Positions 1 through 7,129 of a stretch of DNA of 64,000 nucleotides are shown here, piece by piece (the first letter of the stretch is position 1; each line of letters opens with the position of its first letter). The notes beneath the pieces were generated by a model, which ran no database searches, was not told where the DNA came from, and was given only the letters and a program-made list of their open reading frames with translations. Location of the stretch: contig JAFQMD010000016.1 in the NCBI GenBank assembly GCA_017396365.1, positions 25,785 through 89,784 of the forward strand, written 5' to 3'. This DNA comes from Clostridia bacterium. GTDB taxonomy: Bacteria > Bacillota > Clostridia > Christensenellales > Borkfalkiaceae. A program made the translations under genes and the position numbers.

Positions 1-174
1 GCGTACCACGATTGTGGGTTCAAAGGATACATTCGTCCCGACCATGGTAGGCACTTATGGGACGAAGGACCTGGAAAAGTACGTCCTGGGTATGGGCTTT
101 ACGACCGTGCTTTGGGGATTATGTATATGCTTGGTGTATGGGATATGCTGGATAAAATGGAGGAGCAGAAATGA
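1..174 (+). CDS. uxuA: Mannonate dehydratase UxuA, C-terminal fragment
   Basis: The window opens in frame in the last 57 codons of a gene that ends with TGA at 172-174. The visible residues include [19 protein letters not shown] and [10 protein letters not shown], which are the conserved C-terminal blocks of mannonate dehydratase, the enzyme that turns D-mannonate into 2-keto-3-deoxygluconate in glucuronate breakdown. The stop overlaps the start of the next gene (ATGA), so the two are translationally coupled, and that neighbour is the reductase of the preceding step. The N-terminus lies outside the window. Confidence 0.85.
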   Translation, partial: AYHDCGFKGYIRPDHGRHLWDEGPGKVRPGYGLYDRALGIMYMLGVWDMLDKMEEQK

Positions 175-986
175 AAAAACTTGAAAATAAAGTAATTGCC
201 ATTACGGGCGCAGGCGGTATTATTTGCAGTGAATTTGCAAAGGCACTCGCAAAAGAAGGAGCAAAGGTGGCTCTTCTTGATATTAACTATGACGCAGCAA
301 AGCAATACGCGGATGAAATCGGTGATAACGCAATCGCCATCCGTTGCAACTGCTTGGATAAAGAAAGTATTATCGAAGCGAAGAATATCATTAACGAAAG
401 CTTTGGAAATGTAAACTTCCTTATCAACGGCGCAGGCGGCAACAATCCAAGAGCAAGTACCGACAATGAAACGATGACGTCCGATTTAGAAGGCGTAAAA
501 GACTTTTTTGCGTTGGAAGAAAGCGGTTTAAAATTTGTATTTGACCTCAATATCACCAGCGCATTTTTGGTGACGCAGGTATTTGCGCAGGATATGATAA
601 AAACGGGCGGTAATATTATCAATATTTCGTCTATGAACGCATATAGACCGCTTACGAAAATCCCTGCATATAGCGCGGCAAAAGCGGGTATATCCAACTT
701 TACGCAATGGCTTGCGGTGCATTTTGCTCCCTGCAATATTCGTTGTAATGCGATTGCGCCTGGGTTCTTTGTAACCAACCAAAATCGAAGCCTTCTTTTC
801 AACGAAGATGGTACGCCTACGGCGAGAACGGGGAAAATTCTTGCAGCAACGCCGATGAAGAAATTCGGCGAAATATCCGATCTTATAGGTACGCTTATGT
901 GGCTTGCGGACGATAACGCAAGCGGTTTTGTGACAGGTACTGTAATTCCAGTGGATGGTGGTTTCTCTGCATATAGTGGCGTTTAA
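171..986 (+). CDS. uxuB: D-mannonate oxidoreductase (fructuronate reductase), SDR type
   Basis: This is a 271-residue short-chain dehydrogenase/reductase. It has an N-terminal glycine-rich dinucleotide motif ([15 protein letters not shown]), an acidic residue after the second strand (LLDIN), an NAG-like block (INGAGGNN), the catalytic Ser (NISSMN), and the YxxxK pair in YSAAKAG. Length and motifs fit the SDR-type fructuronate reductase found beside uxuA in Bacillus-like genomes (YjmF), which reduces fructuronate to mannonate. The assignment rests mainly on the overlapping uxuA; by sequence alone it could be a gluconate-5-dehydrogenase-like SDR. No terminator is obvious after it, and the DNA beyond decays into accessory sequence. 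Confidence 0.8.
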   Translation: MKKLENKVIAITGAGGIICSEFAKALAKEGAKVALLDINYDAAKQYADEIGDNAIAIRCNCLDKESIIEAKNIINESFGNVNFLINGAGGNNPRASTDNETMTSDLEGVKDFFALEESGLKFVFDLNITSAFLVTQVFAQDMIKTGGNIINISSMNAYRPLTKIPAYSAAKAGISNFTQWLAVHFAPCNIRCNAIAPGFFVTNQNRSLLFNEDGTPTARTGKILAATPMKKFGEISDLIGTLMWLADDNASGFVTGTVIPVDGGFSAYSGV

Positions 987-1042
987 TACAATTTATCATA
1001 AGAGCGTCGAAATATAGCCATTTAACTTTTGGTGATAATAAG

Positions 1043-1378
1043 ATGAAAAAAAAGACATAAATTGAGCTTAATAGCTTTTTCTTTAGCGTCTGTAATGTTT
1101 TTACAAAGCACGTCAATAGGGGTTTTGGTGGTAATAGCAGAGTAAATAGCAAATGCTCTTACGCAAGACGAAATTATTGAACATGAAATTTATCATGGGA
1201 ATATGGTCGATAGCGATAATATTGGGAACGGCTATATAGTAAATTACGGGCTGGGTATACTGTAATTGATATAGGAATCACAACTGCGCATAAAGGGTTC
1301 GGATTATATTATGGAACCGAACGATTTGTTATGTCTGTTTGGCAAACACGTAATCTTTGGAAATTTTATATCACTTGA
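1043..1378 (+). pseudogene. Decayed small secreted protein
   Basis: Read piecewise, this stretch encodes one protein of about 110 residues. It has a lysine-rich start, a hydrophobic signal-like segment (LSLIAFSLASVMFLQS), then EIIEHEIYHGNMV, and a C-terminus ending TRNLWKFYIT. Three lesions interrupt it: a run of eight A after the ATG at 1043 that shifts frame (seven would restore it), an in-frame TAA at 1143-1145, and a frame change between about 1240 and 1262. Each segment is coding-like when joined, so I read it as a broken gene. The family is not recognised. It sits just upstream of an intact gene, so a toxin or bacteriocin with its immunity gene is possible but unproven. Confidence 0.5.
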
Positions 1379-1392
1379 AAAGAGGTACCGAT

Positions 1393-1782
1393 ATGAATAT
1401 TTATGAAATCTTTTCTTTTCTAATAAATAATTATAAGTTGAATTACGTGTTTCAAGAATTTGATTTAGGGGGAGGGTTTGTTGCACAAGAGTATAGCTTT
1501 TATAACAAAACGGGTTGTTTTACTATTCATAGCTTACCTGTACGTGATGAGTTAGAGTTTTACTATGCAAAATCCTGCTATGCGAACATAAATAGTTTAC
1601 ATGAGAACCCTTTGGATGTGTATAACTTTGGAAAGGATATTTGGGATAAGAAGTCCAAATGGTTTAAGTTTATTCCAAATCCATTTTTTTGGCTTGATAA
1701 AACTAAAATCTTAAGAACCGTTGCGGATATAATAAAACTTCAAATTGCTACAAATAAGGAGTTTTTCGGGGTTAAAATTTGA
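1393..1782 (+). CDS. Hypothetical protein, possible immunity-type protein
   Basis: This is a 129-residue protein starting MNIYEIF. The start at 1393 is preferred over the upstream in-frame 1357 because an AGAGG ribosome site lies about 8 bases before it. No signal peptide or clear membrane segment is present; the centre is aromatic-rich (KWFKFIPNPFFWLDK). I do not recognise the family. Size, context after a broken secreted-protein gene, and the lack of an enzyme motif would fit an immunity or cargo protein of the island, but that is a guess. Confidence 0.55.
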   Translation: MNIYEIFSFLINNYKLNYVFQEFDLGGGFVAQEYSFYNKTGCFTIHSLPVRDELEFYYAKSCYANINSLHENPLDVYNFGKDIWDKKSKWFKFIPNPFFWLDKTKILRTVADIIKLQIATNKEFFGVKI

Positions 1783-1913
1783 ATTTTCCGTTTTTGACGG
1801 TATATTATTGAGCGGTTTAGTTGGCGGGGCGGCGGTAGTTGTAGTTTTTGGCGCAGCGGTATATTTTACTAAATTTGGAGCCGTAAAATATAACACGAAA
1901 AAGAGGTTGCTAT

Positions 1914-2072
1914 ATGATTGCATTGTGGTTGACAATCGGTTTTGTTGTCGGTGGGCTTTTGGGGTTTATAATATCAAGCCTATTCAAAATTAGTAAAAAC
2001 GATTGCGAAAACTGTTTAATTTATAAACAAGAAGAGAAATTAACAGGGGCAAAAGACAATAACGTAGTTTAA
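1914..2072 (+). CDS. Small single-pass membrane protein (DUF3789-like)
   Basis: This is a 52-residue ORF starting MIALWLTIGFVVGGLLGFI, so it opens with one hydrophobic helix rich in glycine, followed by a polar tail with a CENC motif near residues 31-34. An AAGAGG ribosome site precedes the ATG by about 7 bases. Small proteins with this layout are common in Clostridial phages and conjugative elements (DUF3789-like). The function is unknown. A hydrophobic open frame immediately upstream (about 1790-1910) has no convincing start and may be the remains of a related small membrane protein. Confidence 0.5.
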   Translation: MIALWLTIGFVVGGLLGFIISSLFKISKNDCENCLIYKQEEKLTGAKDNNVV

Positions 2073-2377
2073 GAATGCTTTTTGTGAAAACAAAAAACGA
2101 ATCTAACGAAAGATAAATCATTATATAAACAAAAGACGCAAAACTTTAGAATTACATGATTTATCTTTTGAAGCACAAGGGCAAAACATAACATAATTAA
2201 CAATTGAAGGGATAAGATAGGCTTTAAAAAGTAAATAATTTAAGGGAAGATCGTGTAATCGAAGAAGGTTATGCGGTCTTTTTTTATTTACAAAAAAATT
2301 TTTAAATTATTTTTTCAAACTGGTCAGTAGGTTAGCAGTTTGAGTTGTAAACTACGGGTACAACTTTGAGGTGAGTA
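2073..2377. other. AT-rich intergenic stretch of the island
   Basis: No supported gene was found in these 305 bases. The sequence is strongly A-rich, with scattered stops in all frames. A weak stem-like pair (AAGATCG ... GCGGTCTTTTTTT, about 2245-2285) ends in a T run and may terminate transcription from the small ORFs upstream. A gene start with a good ribosome site follows at 2378. Confidence 0.4.
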
Positions 2378-2707
2378 ATGATAGATACGGCAGAACGTAG
2401 AATCGAAATAATTAAATATCTATGTAGATGCCGTAAAACGACGGTTGCCCACTTGGCTGTGGAGTTTGGTGTTGGAGAAAGTACGATAAGGCGAGATTTG
2501 ACCTTTTTGACTTTAAAACATCCGATTGAAACAAAGCGAGGGCACGATGGGGGTGTTTATATAAGTGATAAATACTATTTATATAAGCAGTATTTAACAA
2601 ACGAACAAGAAAGTTTGATAAGAAAGTACATAGAACAAGCCCCAGAAGAAGAAAAATCCATATGGATATCAATACTGTCGGATTTCAGTAAGCCAAACGC
2701 AAGTTGA
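2378..2707 (+). CDS. DeoR-type helix-turn-helix protein
   Basis: This is a 109-residue protein. Residues 1-50 form a DeoR-like winged-helix motif: RRIEIIKYLCRCRKTT, then VAHLAVEFGVGESTIRRDL, the typical recognition helix. The sugar-phosphate sensing domain of full DeoR regulators is missing, so this is a stand-alone DNA-binding domain with a charged tail (NEQESLIRKYIEQAPEEEKS). A GAGGTGA site precedes the ATG. Such short DeoR-HTH proteins are typical of Clostridial mobile elements. The next gene starts 17 bases downstream with its own strong ribosome site, so they probably form one operon. Confidence 0.65.
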   Translation: MIDTAERRIEIIKYLCRCRKTTVAHLAVEFGVGESTIRRDLTFLTLKHPIETKRGHDGGVYISDKYYLYKQYLTNEQESLIRKYIEQAPEEEKSIWISILSDFSKPNAS

Positions 2708-2724
2708 AAAATAAGGAGGAAGGT

Positions 2725-2973
2725 ATGATAGTAGCGACGATGGATTTTATGGTAAATGCAACCAACGTCTACCGAACGAAAGGCTTTATCGTAAAGCAAG
2801 AAATACATATCGTAGCGGATAGTAGCGGTGCAAGTCAGGAAGTTAGCGACGATACGTATTACAAGCGAACGCCGGAAAGAGAGATTGCATATAAAACCGT
2901 TTATGGCAAGCGAAAGAACAAAAATGGCAAACGCTTACCGTCCACGATGTACACACGCACTTATATTGAATAG
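2725..2973 (+). CDS. Small basic mobile-element protein
   Basis: This is an 82-residue basic protein (MIVATMDFMVNATN...). The start at 2725 is chosen over in-frame 2704 because a near-perfect AAGGAGG lies 7 bases before it. The C-terminal half is Lys/Arg-rich (YGKRKNKNGKR) and ends TMYTRTYIE. No catalytic motif is visible. It follows the DeoR-HTH gene directly, and a dispersed palindromic repeat begins two bases after its TAG stop. The function is unknown; nucleic-acid binding is suggested only by charge. Confidence 0.5.
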   Translation: MIVATMDFMVNATNVYRTKGFIVKQEIHIVADSSGASQEVSDDTYYKRTPEREIAYKTVYGKRKNKNGKRLPSTMYTRTYIE

Positions 2974-2974
2974 C

Positions 2975-3140
2975 CTTTAAGTCAACTCGTGGCAGATATT
3001 GAAAGGCTTATCTACATCGCAATACTAGTCTTTTTACGGCTTTTTGCAATTCCGATTACCATCAAGGTAATTCCCTTGCAAAAATCCCGTCTTGCTTGTA
3101 TCTAATCCTTTCAAAAAATCAGCCATACGTTGACTTAAAG
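2975..3140 (+). repeat. Dispersed nested palindrome, copy A
   Basis: The outermost arms CTTTAAGTCAAC (2975-2986) and GTTGACTTAAAG (3129-3140) pair perfectly over 12 bp. A second stem follows (TTGAAAGG / CCTTTCAA). The inner part pairs TTTTTGCA with TGCAAAAA, then GATTACC with GGTAAT. The 5' block CATCGCAATA and the 3' block GTCTTGCTTGTATCTAA match the copies at 19554 and 43545. The repeat starts two bases after the stop of the gene at 2725-2973 and is in the same orientation as that gene. Confidence 0.75.
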
Positions 3141-3550
3141 CCAAGAATAAGGTAATAACACTCATTGCGAAGATTTAGACGAAAAGTTTCGTGTCGCAAG
3201 CGGTAAAGGTGGCCACCTACACAAATTCGCACGGGACGGATTGTTCCAAGAAAGGCAAAGAGTGCTAATTATAAAAAACAACTTAATAGCCGAAAACCGA
3301 AAGAAAAACTTTCAACAGAACTTGTCTTGTACGATAAATTTGGTTGTTGGGATGAAGGCGAGTACCTAGGGGCAATGAGCGAAGAAACGAAAAAGCGTAT
3401 GCGGGGAACAACGAGTTAAAGATAAACGGGATTCAAGGTCAACACGGAAAAGGCTCTATTCGAAAAATTAGCGAGGACTCGCAAGAGCGGTTTAGCGGCG
3501 AGCCTCGCTTTCGATAGGTTTTCGTTCTTGAAGTGTTTGATTAACCGTTT
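3141..3550 (+). pseudogene. Decayed coding remnant in the island
   Basis: No intact gene is present, but two overlapping frames read like protein. About 3283-3420 gives a stretch ending YDKFGCWDEGEYLGAMSEET, and from about 3400 a different frame gives KINGIQGQHGKGSIRK and stops at 3515-3517. A single-base change near 3402 would join them. The family is not recognised. It lies between a repeat copy and a large hairpin upstream of the integrase operon. Confidence 0.3.
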
Positions 3551-3616
3551 TTAGGCGTGTGCTTGTCGTGGGGCGGCGCAGCCGCCCCACTTGTATCAAG
3601 ACAAGCACACGCCTAA
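3551..3616. repeat. GC-rich nested inverted repeat
   Basis: The outer arms TTAGGCGTGTGCTTGTC (3551-3567) and GACAAGCACACGCCTAA (3600-3616) are a perfect 17-bp inverted repeat. They enclose a second perfect 10-bp hairpin, GTGGGGCGGC (3568-3577) with GCCGCCCCAC (3581-3590). The structure is far more GC-rich than the surroundings and has no U tract, so a simple terminator is unlikely. A cruciform, protein-binding site or transfer-origin element 56 bases upstream of the integrase operon are all possible. Confidence 0.8.
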
Positions 3617-3671
3617 CTGTCAAATGCCCATTTTCAAGGGGTAAAAAACATAAAAATTTAGGAGAAAATTT

Positions 3672-3815
3672 ATGGCGAAAAAATATTTAGTTGCGAAAGA
3701 AAAAAGTGAAAAATTTTTCTTTGAAGGGCATATAAGGGTGGGGTATAATAAGAGTATACTCCCCGAATTATGCAGTCTAAAAGAACACATAAAAAATTCA
3801 AGGGAGGATATTTAA
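3672..3815 (+). CDS. Small protein upstream of the excisionase-like gene
   Basis: This is a 47-residue ORF (MAKKYLVAKEKSEKFFFEG...) with an AGGAGA ribosome site 7 bases upstream. Its stop at 3813-3815 sits one base before the ATG of the next gene, and its last codons hold the GGGAGG ribosome site used by that gene, so the two would be translationally coupled. It is Lys-rich with no domain I recognise. Small ORFs in this position often belong to the integration/excision module of mobile elements. Confidence 0.5.
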   Translation: MAKKYLVAKEKSEKFFFEGHIRVGYNKSILPELCSLKEHIKNSREDI

Positions 3816-3816
3816 A

Positions 3817-4005
3817 ATGGCAGCAAGAATGAGAACGATTAGAGACGCCTTAAAAGAGATAAAGACTATAGATAAAGATTCTTCCGTTACGTACAACTTC
3901 ATTAAAAAGGTTTGCGAACAGGGGAAAATTACGATAGTAAGGCTGAATAAAAAATACTTGCTTAATCTTGACGAACTTTTAAAATTGTTACATATGGAGG
4001 TATAA
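3817..4005 (+). CDS. Excisionase-like DNA-binding protein
   Basis: This is a 62-residue protein with the pattern RTIRDALKEIKTIDKDSSVT, then YNFIKKVCEQGKIT, then RLNKKYLLNLDELLKLL. This is the small winged-helix layout of excisionase-family (MerR-like) domains. GGGAGG precedes the ATG. The integrase follows immediately (stop 4003-4005, TTG start 4007), which strongly suggests a directionality factor. The same domain is present three times in the gene after the integrase. Family assignment is by pattern, not by search. Confidence 0.65.
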   Translation: MAARMRTIRDALKEIKTIDKDSSVTYNFIKKVCEQGKITIVRLNKKYLLNLDELLKLLHMEV

Positions 4006-4006
4006 A

Positions 4007-5416
4007 TTGGCAACGATTAGAAAAATCACGCTTAAATCCGGGGATATTACTTATGAAATTCAAGTAAAAGCGACAGATAAGGGTAGCGGGAAACAAATAA
4101 CTCGTTCAATGAGATGGAAACCTGAATCGGGGATGACGCCAAAGAAGGCGGAAAAGGAAGTCGTTCTCGTTGCGGATAGGTTTGAAAAAGAGTTTATTGA
4201 AACCCTTTCGTCCTATAACAACGGAACAGATCCGTTAAGAATTACGTTTAGGGAAATGGCTGAAAAATGGCTTGCTAAAGTCAAAAGAGAGAACTCGCTT
4301 AGTTATTATGCGAAAGTAGAATATTCACTTGGCTATATTTGTGAGAACATAGGTGGGTATAAACTTAAAGAACTGACTCCCGGCATACTTCAAAACTTTT
4401 TTGACACAGTAGACGAAAGAGAACACAGAATCGTTACTGTAACACCCCTTCCTACGTTTAGAGAAACTTTATTGTCTTACGGCTTTACGTATAAAATTTT
4501 ACGCTATGAATATAAGATTCAAAGCGCAACGTTAGCCTATGCGTTAAATGGCAAAACGGTTAGTGAAGAATGGGCGGTTAAACTTTGTAAGGCAACGAAA
4601 ATCCCTTTACCTAAACTCTTTGATGTAAACGAAGAATTTGTGCCGTATGCGTGGGAAACGAACAACCATATCAAGCGTACTGTTAGGGCTATTCTTTCGC
4701 TCGCTAAAAGGAATAGGTACGTTGTTGAAAACTATGCAAAGGCCGAGTATATAGTATATCCACCAAAACACAAAACTCAAATTCGTTATATGGACGAGGA
4801 AACTTCGGGTAAATTTGTAGATTACCTTATGAGCAAAGCGAGCCTTAGAGATAGAACGGCAATGCTTTTAGCATTACTTACGGGTTTTAGACGTGGGGAG
4901 TTAGCAGGGTTAGAGTGGCGGGATATAGATTTTGAAAAAAATACTATATCGGTCAATCGTTCCGTAGTGTATTTAAGCAAATATGGAACTTTTGAAAAAG
5001 AGCCTAAAACGCAAGGTTCAATTCGTGTTGTAACAGTTCCACAAATTTTGATTGATACGCTTGTTGAATATAAAAAATATTGGACAGACCTTAGAGAGGC
5101 GTGTGGAGATTATATGAAACCGTCCCAAAAACTTTTTACTAAAGAAAACGGTGAAATGATTAACCCCGGTATTTTGCGTGATTGGCTTAAGCGTATTATA
5201 AAGAAAATGGATATCGGCTACTATACTTTGCACAGTTTAAGGCATACGAATATTTCAATTCAACTTGCAGCAGGTGTTCCTCTTGTTACTGTTTCGGTGC
5301 GTGCGGGGCATTCCAGAACAAGTACGACAAGCGATATTTATAGCCATATAATTCAAAGTAGCGATAGGCAGGCTGCCGAGATATTGAATAACATATTTAG
5401 CAAAAATATCAATTAG
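4007..5416 (+). CDS. int: Site-specific tyrosine integrase
   Basis: This is a 469-residue phage/ICE-type tyrosine recombinase. The N-terminal arm-binding domain (about 1-60) is followed by the core-binding domain. The C-terminal catalytic domain shows the first Arg in GFRRGELAGLEW, the HxxR box in HSLRHTN, and the final His and Tyr in GHSRTSTTSDIYSH. Translation starts at TTG 4007, with GGAGG six bases upstream. The core-binding domain carries an extra segment of about 70 residues (near 150-215) that looks like a Cro-type helix-turn-helix, so the protein is longer than the usual 380-400. It probably catalysed insertion of this island, perhaps at the tRNA-Arg at 8.2-8.5 kb. Confidence 0.9.
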   Translation: MATIRKITLKSGDITYEIQVKATDKGSGKQITRSMRWKPESGMTPKKAEKEVVLVADRFEKEFIETLSSYNNGTDPLRITFREMAEKWLAKVKRENSLSYYAKVEYSLGYICENIGGYKLKELTPGILQNFFDTVDEREHRIVTVTPLPTFRETLLSYGFTYKILRYEYKIQSATLAYALNGKTVSEEWAVKLCKATKIPLPKLFDVNEEFVPYAWETNNHIKRTVRAILSLAKRNRYVVENYAKAEYIVYPPKHKTQIRYMDEETSGKFVDYLMSKASLRDRTAMLLALLTGFRRGELAGLEWRDIDFEKNTISVNRSVVYLSKYGTFEKEPKTQGSIRVVTVPQILIDTLVEYKKYWTDLREACGDYMKPSQKLFTKENGEMINPGILRDWLKRIIKKMDIGYYTLHSLRHTNISIQLAAGVPLVTVSVRAGHSRTSTTSDIYSHIIQSSDRQAAEILNNIFSKNIN

Positions 5417-5427
5417 GAGAAAACGTA

Positions 5428-6057
5428 ATGTATTTACCGAGATTACGTCGAATATCAGACGTCATAAAAGAAATGAAAGAAGCAGATGGGAAAACCGTTA
5501 TAAGCCGTCATTTTATAGAAACGCTCGTCCATACAAACCAAATCACTGCGTTAAAATACGGATGTGCGTGGCTTATAAACCTTGACGAATTGTATTTATA
5601 TCTTTCTGCGCAAAAAGATGTTTACGAGGTTATAAATGAAGAGGAAGAACCACCTACACGCATAATGTGGACTACGGGTGAGATTTACAGGTTATTTTTA
5701 CAAGAAGATTCGGGAACGATAGTACGAAAGCCAAATATGCGGCGGTTTGTTAAAGCGAACGGAATACAGTATGGGGTAATGGAAACGGGTAAGTGGTTGA
5801 TAGACCATAAAGCATTTATAAAAACTGTCAACCCTAAAAATTTAAAATGTCACGTAGATATGCCTCGTTTGCGTTGGCACGCCGATACGGTAAGGAACTA
5901 TCAAAAACGACATCCTAACGTTAAGATAACTATGAATGAAGTTGAACAAGTTCTTCGTTCAGATAAAGTTTTTACAACGTTAAACGGTCATCGTTGGATA
6001 ATCAATTATGATGAGTTAGAACTAGAAATATCTAAAGGGAAACACAAATTTATATGA
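5428..6057 (+). CDS. Triple excisionase-like repeat protein
   Basis: This is a 209-residue protein built from three successive copies of the small domain seen in the gene at 3817. Repeat 1 is about residues 4-60 (LPRLRRISDVIKEM ... AWLINLDELYLYLS). Repeat 2 is about 75-135 (ending GKWLIDHKAFIKTVN). Repeat 3 is about 145-203 (MPRLRWHADTV ... HRWIINYDELELEIS). Each ends in the W-x-I-x-x-(D/H)-E/K-L/F hairpin. It lies 11 bases after int, with GGAGAAAA before the ATG, and a terminator follows. A multi-site DNA-binding architectural or directionality factor is the natural reading. I know of no named family with this triplicated form. Confidence 0.6.
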   Translation: MYLPRLRRISDVIKEMKEADGKTVISRHFIETLVHTNQITALKYGCAWLINLDELYLYLSAQKDVYEVINEEEEPPTRIMWTTGEIYRLFLQEDSGTIVRKPNMRRFVKANGIQYGVMETGKWLIDHKAFIKTVNPKNLKCHVDMPRLRWHADTVRNYQKRHPNVKITMNEVEQVLRSDKVFTTLNGHRWIINYDELELEISKGKHKFI

Positions 6058-6074
6058 AGGCGTAATGGAAAATT

Positions 6075-6099
6075 CTCGATTGTTTAGTCGGGGGTTTTT
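6075..6099 (+). terminator. Rho-independent terminator of the integrase operon
   Basis: CTCGATT pairs with AGTCGGG across a short loop and is followed by GGTTTTTCTT. It lies 18 bases after the stop of the triple-repeat gene. Confidence 0.65.
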
Positions 6100-6114
6100 C
6101 TTATAATTGAGCAA

Positions 6115-6144
6115 AACACACCCCTTTTGGGAAAGGGGTGTGTT
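6115..6144 (-). terminator. Hairpin between convergent operons
   Basis: AACACACCCCTTT (6115-6127) pairs perfectly with AAAGGGGTGTGTT (6132-6144). On the minus strand the stem is followed by TTTTG, which could end the thsA-thsB transcript; on the plus strand it is followed by A residues only. Confidence 0.5.
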
Positions 6145-6271
6145 AAAAAAACGAAGTTGAACGTTCTATTTTTATAAGTTTATCTTGGTTGTCGGCATTG
6201 TTTTTAAAGTTGGGAATTATATTTCTGATCATAAGAGGAACGGAAGGTGAAACTAAATATTTCTAACTACT

Positions 6272-7129
6272 TTACATTTTTCTTTCAAAAACAATATCAT
6301 ATAGAAGATCTAATGGGTGAGTATAAAACAAGCTTTTATATGGAGAACTTGTTAATTTTTCTTTTTTTTCTTGCCATTCTGATAAAGTAGAGGAATCAAT
6401 TACAGTAAAATCACTTATTGGAGTTTTATATGCAATTTTTAAATAATTTGACGATGATTCGAAAATGGAATGACTTAACGACTTGTTTTTTCGATATATA
6501 GACCAATTAATTGGACGCAACAGTTTAGCATTTTGCACTTCTTGATATATCCAGGGCGAAAGTGTAAAATTGTTATTCTCTTTTAGAACATCGCTAATTG
6601 CGGGGAATGATTCATCTGTATTTAAGAAAAATATTGTTTCCGAATTATTCATTACAGATTGAATTGCTGTAGAAAGCATAGCGTGAACATGACTTGTTGT
6701 TAAATTTCTCATGTCATAATTATAGGTTTTAGTTTCTTCTTGATAAGAATATCTTTTATCAAGTTTCTTTATCAACGCATCTGCACTGCCCCAGACTACT
6801 TCATCTAAAAACACTTCAAGATCAAATTCTTTCTTTAACCATCCTGCTAAAGCATATGCTAAATCTTCATCGTTGTGTGAGTGAGAAATGAATATATCAC
6901 TATCTATCGTTTTAAACCAAAATTGTGATAATTTATTACCGTCAATAGTTTCATCTGATAATATAAAGTTATCCAAATCTTTTTTTACAACATCACTTAA
7001 TTTTCGTTTTTGTTGTTTTCCTATTCCAATATATGTTTCAATATTGGGCAAATCACTTAATTTGATTTTTAGATTAAACGCAGTATACACAGATTGCCTC
7101 CCCAAAACAGTACATAAAATCAATCTCAA
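6272..7129 (-). CDS. thsB: Thoeris TIR-domain protein ThsB (type II)
   Basis: This is a 285-residue cytosolic protein with a TIR domain at about 77-200. It opens with SDIFISHSHNDEDLAYALAGWL, then LEVFLDEVVWGSADALIKKLD, a conserved RNLTTSHVHAMLSTA block, and ETIFFLNTDES. These blocks are characteristic of bacterial TIR proteins in defence loci. By family knowledge, ThsB uses NAD+ on phage infection to make a histidine-ADP-ribose signal sensed by the partner effector. Its start overlaps the stop of the partner gene by four bases (ATGA), so the pair is translationally coupled. The catalytic Glu cannot be named with certainty by eye. Confidence 0.8.
   Translation of the reverse strand: MRLILCTVLGRQSVYTAFNLKIKLSDLPNIETYIGIGKQQKRKLSDVVKKDLDNFILSDETIDGNKLSQFWFKTIDSDIFISHSHNDEDLAYALAGWLKKEFDLEVFLDEVVWGSADALIKKLDKRYSYQEETKTYNYDMRNLTTSHVHAMLSTAIQSVMNNSETIFFLNTDESFPAISDVLKENNNFTLSPWIYQEVQNAKLLRPINWSIYRKNKSLSHSIFESSSNYLKIAYKTPISDFTVIDSSTLSEWQEKKEKLTSSPYKSLFYTHPLDLLYDIVFERKM

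Noticed and set aside
287..802. 171-residue minus-strand ORF
   Set aside because: Opposite-strand shadow of uxuB.
1745..1993. 82-residue ORF overlapping two other frames
   Set aside because: The start is not supported and its 3' half overlaps the better 52-residue ORF with a good ribosome site; the hydrophobic middle may be a remnant only.
987..3660. Left attachment site of the island
   Set aside because: I looked for a tRNA-Arg 3' half in this stretch and did not find one.
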